DNA of 10,380 nucleotides from JBDTMC01 sp039934475 (GTDB taxonomy: Bacteria; Acidobacteriota; Terriglobia; Bryobacterales; Bryobacteraceae): contig JBDTMC010000280.1 in assembly GCA_039934475.1 (NCBI GenBank), forward strand, positions 1 through 10,380, read 5' to 3'. The notes beneath the pieces are model-generated. The model searched no databases. It had not been told where the DNA came from and saw only the letters and a program-made list of their open reading frames with translations. Of this stretch, positions 5,404 through 10,380 are shown piece after piece. A program made the position numbers and the translations under genes. Positions within the stretch are counted from its first letter, which is position 1. Each line of letters starts with the position of its first letter.

Positions 5404-8232
5404 TTACTTGCGCTGCTTCTTCCCGGCCGGCTTCGGTGTAAACACCGTCAGCAGCGTCTTTTCCAGCTGATCTTTCTCCGCTGTCGTGGCCACCGCGTCG
5501 AAATCCCCGGGACGTTCCGCCATCAACTCCCGCACTCGTTTCAACCACTCCAGCGAAGGCGCGGCGGAATCGCCTCCCAGCAGTTCCAGCGAATGCTCCA
5601 CGTCGCCGGCGGCCCGGTAGCAACGCAGCGCCCCTTTAGGATTGCCGGCGTCCAGGAAATGCTGAGCAGCCGCGGCAAAATCCCCAGCGCCCTCTTCGCA
5701 ACGGGCTATCAACTCCGGCGGTGCCGCTTCACTCCCCGCCAGAATCCCCAACGCTGGCTGGAAATCGCCGTCCTGGCACAGCCGTTCCGCAGTCTCCAGC
5801 CGCACCTTCCGAGTGCGTTCCAATTGATCGGGAAACTCAAACATCCGGTACATTGTGGCAAGGCCCGCTACTGTTCTGGCAGCCAGCTCCCCCGTCCTGG
5901 TCTTGCAGATCTCTTCGATCTTCTCCACCCAGCCGTTGGCCCGCGATGACATCTCATCAAGAAGCCATCGTTCCACCTCGTCACCCCGCTTCAAGAGGAA
6001 GAAGGCTACAGTAAACGGACTACGGTCTACTGAGTGAAAGTCGTCGATTGCGTCTCGATACTCCAGAATCAGCTGCGACGTTGTTTCCTGGCCAGCCCTA
6101 CGCGTCGCCAGGGCGGCCTCCGCAAACATGTCGGAATCACCGGTTTCCTCCGCCAGGTCCACATCCCGAAATGCCACAGCAAACGCTACCTGCGCCCACG
6201 TCAGATTGGTCGAGATCCAATGCGGATTGGTCTTGTCGTCAGGTCCTGACCGCAAACTGTCCGCCAGCCGCACCGCCAGCATCGCCCGTGCCCGAGCCAG
6301 TTCCGGCTTCGTCTCCAGATATTGCCGCGCATCCAACTCGCACAGCCGGATCCTTTCTTCCACGTCCAGAAGCTCTTCGTCCAAAGTCTTTAAAACGGCT
6401 TCCGGCGTCACCGGCCTCAACCCCTCGGGGCCCGTCCGCTCCACGTCCAGGAAGCTGGTCACCTCTTCCACCGTCTCGTAGTCGGACTCTACATCCAGCC
6501 AGTACAGCCGCTCGGTCGGACGGCTTAGGGCCACACGCAACTGGTCGATCGCCAGCCGCTTCGTCAGCGGTTCCACGTCAAACGACTTCGACGCCCTGTC
6601 CGGCTGTTCCAGAATCTCCATCATGTGCGGTCCCGCATCCAGCACGCATACGGCGCTGAAATCGAGGCCCTTCGCTTCCGCCGTCGACAACACCCGTGAG
6701 TGCAGCCTCTTGGGAACCCACTCCGGAGGCTTGTCCCCCAGGTACACCACGCCTAGCCCCTCACGCTCCAGCAAGGTGTCCAGCAGCGACTCCAACTCCG
6801 CTCCCGGAGCCGCCGTGCAATACACAATCTGGTCGTAGGCGTCCTCGTCCACCTCCGTCTCGCCACCGCCACTCGGCCGGTCCTGCTTGGCGAGGTTCCC
6901 ATACAAATCCCATGCCTGGTTCACCAACAATGCGATACGCCGCGGGCTGCGCACATTCCGCGCTAGCTTGAACTCCTCTGGAGTCCCCAGCATCTTGTGC
7001 AGCATGTCACTTAGCCAGCCCCATTCAAAGTCGCTCGGACGCACCGTCTGCGCTTCATCCCCCGCCGCCAGAAACGTCACGTTTCGCCCCTTTGCCCGAA
7101 CCGCCGCCGCCATCCGCACCAGAATCAGCGCCTCCACCGGCGTCAGGTCCTGAACCTCGTCTATCGCAATGCAGTCGTAGTTCAGGAAATGCAGCGGCGT
7201 CTCTTTCCCCGCCGCCTTCCACGCCAGCCACAACTCGGGAAACAGCGCCTCCACAACGTCGCCTGTCTGCCGTTTCCTCAGTGTCTCCCACGTTCCCATC
7301 AACGCCGAGGCCGCATTCGACCCCAACGCGCGCTGACGCCGATCTCGATACACCTTCGGCGTCAGCCACGGATGCAACCCCGCTTCAAATCGTCCTGCGT
7401 TTACTGGCACCGCCTCACCCACCACATGCGCGTAGATCTCATCGAACAGTGCGCCCCGTTGATCCACCCACGGCCCCAATGTCCCCACCGGAACCGAAGC
7501 CGTTTCTTTTAGAAACCGTGCCCGCGAAGCGCCAACGGGCTCGTACTCTGCCGACACTCCCAACAACTCGCGCACCAGGCGCGGAAACGGCAGCACTCGG
7601 AAATGGATGTCTGGCGACGCCAGTTTGTCGAAATGATCGCGCGCCATTGAGGCAAGTTCACGCGAGTAAGTGACGTACAGAACACTTTTTTCGGCGGACG
7701 CCTCGGCCGCATTCCACAGCGCCGTCGTCTTGCCGGAACCAGGGTAACCCTTCAGTATCCGTACGCGCGCCTTCGCTCCGGCAAAGCGGTTCTGCTCCTC
7801 CGTCCACGGCTTCGGAACATACGAGTCGCCTCGCACATCCGCCGCTCCCAGCGTCATGTAGTTCTCACCCAGGGATTGCGGATTTAACGGCGAGTGATCG
7901 TCATGATGCCGGATGTCCCGCAGGAAAATCGAACCGCTCGGAGCCTCGCCGAACCCCGGCGCGTCTACAACAGGCGGCGACCCTTTCGGAGCCCACCACG
8001 CGTAAAAATGGCTCCCGCCGTTACCGCCTAGCCGCGACCGCCGCCACCCCCGGTTGTCCCCTCTCGTTGCCTTAAACGACTGTCGCCGCTCGTCTACCCA
8101 CAACCGTTGCAGCAGCAGTGCCGCCTTTTTCCCTACTGGCGAATTCCGGTTTTCGGCCAGCTTCTCCAGAAACTCCTGGTGGCAGTACAGAGGATTGCCC
8201 GGCTTCGCTCCTTCAAAAGGCTCCGCCGTCAT
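5404..8232 (-). CDS. Superfamily I (UvrD/TRANK1-like) helicase with RelE-like N-terminal region and C-terminal helical repeats
   Basis: The 942-aa protein has a full SF1 helicase core: Q-motif-like WTEEQ (143-147), Walker A GYPGSGKTT (162-170, Lys168), motif Ia VLYVTYSRELA (184-194), Walker B IAIDEVQDLT (355-364), motif III FLAAGDEAQTV (387-397), motif IV LARNVRSPRRI (423-433), motif V VLSTAEAKGLDF (514-525) and motif VI LRVALSRPTERLYWL (565-579). DEVQDLT, GDEAQTV and AKGLDF resemble TRANK1-like and UvrD-like enzymes; 3'-5' DNA translocation is the family expectation. Residues about 15-118 include a basic segment, aromatic strand SHFYAWWAP and LRDIRHHDDH, a pattern like RelE-type folds that precede some UvrD helicases (inference). 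Residues about 600-905 are helical, with TPR-like repeats clearest at 815-885 (DFAAAAQHFLDAGNPKGALR). The tail is lysine-rich (PKPAGKKQRK). It starts 2 bp after glcF with a good ribosome site. Core assignment is secure; repair, RNA processing or defence are all possible roles. Confidence 0.88.
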   Translation of the reverse strand: MTAEPFEGAKPGNPLYCHQEFLEKLAENRNSPVGKKAALLLQRLWVDERRQSFKATRGDNRGWRRSRLGGNGGSHFYAWWAPKGSPPVVDAPGFGEAPSGSIFLRDIRHHDDHSPLNPQSLGENYMTLGAADVRGDSYVPKPWTEEQNRFAGAKARVRILKGYPGSGKTTALWNAAEASAEKSVLYVTYSRELASMARDHFDKLASPDIHFRVLPFPRLVRELLGVSAEYEPVGASRARFLKETASVPVGTLGPWVDQRGALFDEIYAHVVGEAVPVNAGRFEAGLHPWLTPKVYRDRRQRALGSNAASALMGTWETLRKRQTGDVVEALFPELWLAWKAAGKETPLHFLNYDCIAIDEVQDLTPVEALILVRMAAAVRAKGRNVTFLAAGDEAQTVRPSDFEWGWLSDMLHKMLGTPEEFKLARNVRSPRRIALLVNQAWDLYGNLAKQDRPSGGGETEVDEDAYDQIVYCTAAPGAELESLLDTLLEREGLGVVYLGDKPPEWVPKRLHSRVLSTAEAKGLDFSAVCVLDAGPHMMEILEQPDRASKSFDVEPLTKRLAIDQLRVALSRPTERLYWLDVESDYETVEEVTSFLDVERTGPEGLRPVTPEAVLKTLDEELLDVEERIRLCELDARQYLETKPELARARAMLAVRLADSLRSGPDDKTNPHWISTNLTWAQVAFAVAFRDVDLAEETGDSDMFAEAALATRRAGQETTSQLILEYRDAIDDFHSVDRSPFTVAFFLLKRGDEVERWLLDEMSSRANGWVEKIEEICKTRTGELAARTVAGLATMYRMFEFPDQLERTRKVRLETAERLCQDGDFQPALGILAGSEAAPPELIARCEEGAGDFAAAAQHFLDAGNPKGALRCYRAAGDVEHSLELLGGDSAAPSLEWLKRVRELMAERPGDFDAVATTAEKDQLEKTLLTVFTPKPAGKKQRK

Positions 8233-8234
8233 TC

Positions 8235-9533
8235 CTACTCCTTGTAATTCCGGTAAGCCTCGTCCAAAACTTCAACCACGTGAGCCACTCTCTGCCCGCG
8301 TCCATGCTTCTTCACACCTGCTTCCAATTGCAGCAGGCATCCCGGATTCGCCGTCACAATCAGGCTCGCGCCCGTCCCGTTGACGTTCACCATCTTCTTA
8401 TCCAGAATCTGCATCGCCATCTCGTTCTGCACCACGTTGTAAATACCGGCGCTACCGCAGCAGATGTCCGAAAATGGCATTTCACGATACGTCAATCCCG
8501 GAACGGCGGCCAGCAAACGCCGTGGAGCCACCTTCACTTTCTGCCCATGCGCCAGATGGCACGAATCCTGGTACGTTGCCGTCGCGTTCACCGCACCCAT
8601 CCGCGGATTCAACTCAATGGAGGCGAGAAACTCCGTTACATCTTTCATCAGACTCACAAATAGCCGCGCCTTCTCACGATACGCCGTGTCCTCTTCCAGT
8701 AACTCGTGATACTCCTTCAAGGTTGATCCGCAGCCCGCGGCGTTGGTAATTATGGCATCGAACTTACCATTCACGCAGGCGTCGATATTCACCCGCGCCA
8801 GCTTTTGTGCGTCTTCTTTTAATCCCGAATGCAAGTGCAGCGCCCCGCAACAGCCCTGGTCACCGGGTATCACCACCTCGCACCCGTTCTTTTGCAGCAC
8901 ACGCACCGTCGCTTCATTCAACCGCGAAAAACACACATTGGCGATACATCCCGCCAGAAACGCTACCCGGTACCGCTGTTCTCCTTCCGCCGGAAACGTC
9001 TTGCCGACATTTCGGAAGAAGAAGGGAGCCTCCGCCGAAGGTGCCAGGGATTCCACTTTCCCCAACTTCCCCATCAGCGACAACACATCGCTGAACTGCA
9101 CCAGCCGCCGCAACCCCGTCGCCTCGTACAGATACAGCAACGTCCCGGCAAATTGCAACGCTCCGGGCGACGGCAGAAGATGCCGGAAGATCAGGCTGCG
9201 GAATGCCCTCACATACCAGGGACGTACAGCGCGCGATTCAATGTCCGCCCGCGCGGCCTCCACCATCCTGCCGTACGGCACCCCCGATGGACATGCCGTC
9301 TCGCACGCCCGGCACGCCAGGCACAAATCGATATGTTCCTGATACGAGGGGCCCGGCTCCATCTCGCCGGCCGCAACCTTCACCATCTGATACACACGGC
9401 CCCGCGGCGAGTCCATCTCGACGCCTAACTCTCTATAAGTTGGACACGCGTTCAGACACAGCCCGCAATGGACACATTTATCCAAATCAACCTGCGCTGG
9501 ACCATGTACATGGACTAACTCAGATGCGCCCAT
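8235..9533 (-). CDS. glcF: Glycolate oxidase/dehydrogenase iron-sulfur subunit GlcF
   Basis: GlcF carries electrons from the FAD subunits GlcD and GlcE of glycolate dehydrogenase toward the membrane quinone pool. With the start at 9531-9533 the product is 432 aa. Two [4Fe-4S] ferredoxin-type motifs are intact near the N-terminus: CVHCGLCLNACP (Cys20, 23, 26, 30) and CLACRACETACP (Cys71, 74, 77, 81). Two cysteine-rich CCG domains of the heterodisulfide-reductase type follow, seen as FLAGCIANVCF with GDQGCCGALH, and YQDSCHLAHGQ with DICCGSAGIY. An ATG at 9546-9548 would add five residues, but it has no ribosome site. The chosen ATG has GGGGAGG 4 nt upstream. The gene overlaps glcE by 14 bp (35 bp... 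if the longer start were used the overlap would be 29 bp), so the two are translationally coupled. Related iron-sulfur subunits of lactate or glycerol-3-phosphate enzymes are less likely given the adjacent glcE. Confidence 0.92.
   Translation of the reverse strand: MGASELVHVHGPAQVDLDKCVHCGLCLNACPTYRELGVEMDSPRGRVYQMVKVAAGEMEPGPSYQEHIDLCLACRACETACPSGVPYGRMVEAARADIESRAVRPWYVRAFRSLIFRHLLPSPGALQFAGTLLYLYEATGLRRLVQFSDVLSLMGKLGKVESLAPSAEAPFFFRNVGKTFPAEGEQRYRVAFLAGCIANVCFSRLNEATVRVLQKNGCEVVIPGDQGCCGALHLHSGLKEDAQKLARVNIDACVNGKFDAIITNAAGCGSTLKEYHELLEEDTAYREKARLFVSLMKDVTEFLASIELNPRMGAVNATATYQDSCHLAHGQKVKVAPRRLLAAVPGLTYREMPFSDICCGSAGIYNVVQNEMAMQILDKKMVNVNGTGASLIVTANPGCLLQLEAGVKKHGRGQRVAHVVEVLDEAYRNYKE
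8238..8243 (-). promoter_or_regulatory. Shine-Dalgarno sequence of the helicase gene
   Basis: On the minus strand AAGGAG stands 5 nt before the ATG at 8230-8232 and overlaps the last codons of glcF (GAG-TAG). It fixes the helicase start and shows that this gene is built to be translated from a transcript that also carries glcF. It contrasts with the two leaderless-type starts further along the strand. Confidence 0.75.
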
Positions 9534-10380
9534 AGAGCCTCCCCGCATTTAGTAGATTCTTCGGATCCAGCATCGCCTTTATCTTTCTCATGGTCGCTAA
9601 GTCGACGCCCGGTCGAGGCCACCGTTCGCCCGCCGTCTCGCCGTACTCCATCACGCACAAAGTCTCGGTCTTCTGCATCCAGGCCGCGGCCGCGCCGGCA
9701 TCCGTAAAATGCCCGTACAAAACGCCGTTCCCGGCCCGGCAGACCACCGCCCCCGGCATGCTTTCCACTACACCGCGCATCTCCTGCAACTGGCAAGAAA
9801 CGCGCACCATGGCGCCCTCCCGATGCTCTGCAAGGAAACGCGGACTAAACTCCTCAACCGCCTCCCAGAACCTACGTTCCGCGGCCCCATCCAGCCCTTC
9901 AAACCCCTGCAACTCCCGGCGGTAGCGCGCCAATACCGCATCGCTTCCACCCGCCCGTAGCGCCAACACCCAACCCGACCGTCCACACCGGCTCGCCGCC
10001 GCCGCGTTCAAGACGTCCATCGCCGCCGGCTGCAGCACACCTTTCAAGATCTCATCCCGCGCTGCAAACGCCCCCTCCGCGTCGGCAAACTGGCTCACAA
10101 AAGTAAGCGAACCCGCCGGCGCCGGCGCCAGCTTAAAATTCACTATCGCCATCGCCGCCAGGGTCCCCATCGACCCAATCATCAGCTTCGCCATGTCCAG
10201 CCCCGCGACATTCTTAACCACCATGCCGCCGCAGCGCACCAGTTTACCCTCCATCGTGGCAAACGTCATGCCGATCACAACGTCCCGCGCCGTCCCATAC
10301 AACCGCCGTCGCGGCCCGCTGCAATTCGCGGCCAATACGCCGCCCACCGTCGCCTTTTGCCGCAGCGGAGGGTCCAGCGG
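9520..10380 (-). CDS. glcE: Glycolate oxidase/dehydrogenase FAD-binding subunit GlcE (N-terminus outside window)
   Basis: The frame is open to the right edge, so the N-terminus is cut off; 286 residues are visible. A GTG at 10345-10347 is not the real start, because the codons before it (DPPLRQKAT) continue the conserved segment that in this family precedes VGGVLAANCSGPRR. This segment, then LYGTARDVVIGM, CGGMVVKNVAGLDMAKLMIGS and MGTLAAM, is the FAD-binding core of the PCMH/FAD_binding_4 fold as found in GlcE. The C-terminus has the usual MRKIKAMLDPKNLLNAGR signature. GlcE works with GlcD and the iron-sulfur subunit GlcF to oxidise glycolate to glyoxylate; GlcD is expected upstream beyond the window. 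The stop codon lies 14 bp inside glcF. The middle part (about residues 100-230 of the visible chain) is less conserved, as is normal for GlcE. Confidence 0.9.
   Translation of the reverse strand, partial: PLDPPLRQKATVGGVLAANCSGPRRRLYGTARDVVIGMTFATMEGKLVRCGGMVVKNVAGLDMAKLMIGSMGTLAAMAIVNFKLAPAPAGSLTFVSQFADAEGAFAARDEILKGVLQPAAMDVLNAAAASRCGRSGWVLALRAGGSDAVLARYRRELQGFEGLDGAAERRFWEAVEEFSPRFLAEHREGAMVRVSCQLQEMRGVVESMPGAVVCRAGNGVLYGHFTDAGAAAAWMQKTETLCVMEYGETAGERWPRPGVDLATMRKIKAMLDPKNLLNAGRLYGRI
9538..9544 (-). promoter_or_regulatory. Shine-Dalgarno sequence that decides the glcF start
   Basis: GGGGAGG on the minus strand lies 4 nt before the ATG at 9531-9533, inside the last codons of glcE. The alternative in-frame ATG at 9546-9548 lies upstream of this site and has only a weak purine run before it. 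The downstream start is therefore preferred. Confidence 0.6.

Noticed and set aside
6048..6659. Plus-strand open frame of about 200 codons opposite the helicase
   Set aside because: Composition is rich in Pro, Ser, Ala and Arg, as expected from reading a GC-rich gene backwards. The helicase frame on the other strand has all SF1 motifs.

Overview
The window looks like chromosomal DNA from a GC-rich bacterium, most probably an acidobacterium of the Solibacter/Bryobacter type. This is inferred from gene content (a long Tat-exported ASPIC/UnbV beta-propeller protein, GlcE/GlcF, a geranylgeranyl-reductase-family flavoprotein) and is not proven. It is almost fully coding. The longest gene-free stretch is 72 bp (3553-3624). 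I see no rRNA, tRNA, CRISPR array, insertion sequence or long repeat.

Layout. On the plus strand, 2-787 is the C-terminal part of a sensor histidine kinase that enters from the left edge. It runs tail-to-tail into the minus-strand hemL with an 80-bp coding overlap. Everything else is on the minus strand, so it is read here from right to left. First come glcE (entering from the right edge) and glcF, which overlap and are translationally coupled. They are followed 2 bp later by a 942-residue superfamily I helicase with a RelE-like N-terminal region and a helical-repeat C-terminus. After 15 bp comes a secreted seven-bladed FG-GAP/UnbV propeller protein. After 72 bp comes a tightly packed group: small lipoprotein, geranylgeranyl-reductase-family oxidoreductase, hemL. 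The junctions in this group are TAATG (1-bp overlap) and ATGA (4-bp overlap).

Expression. Two minus-strand genes, the propeller protein and the lipoprotein, share one start architecture: a near-perfect -10 hexamer (TATACT or TATAAT), exactly 6 nt, then a GTG start, with no Shine-Dalgarno sequence. This predicts leaderless mRNAs and splits the minus-strand run into at least three transcription units: glcE-glcF-helicase; the propeller gene; lipoprotein-reductase-hemL. In contrast, glcF and the helicase have good Shine-Dalgarno sequences.

Function. GlcE and GlcF are subunits of membrane-associated glycolate dehydrogenase; a GlcD subunit is expected upstream, outside the window. HemL makes 5-aminolevulinate for tetrapyrroles, and its partner reductase saturates isoprenoid chains, so that operon may link haem and quinone or lipid supply. 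The least understood gene is the helicase. Its architecture (RelE-like region, complete SF1 core of TRANK1-like character, helical repeats) and its position right behind glcF make it the best candidate for an undescribed role.
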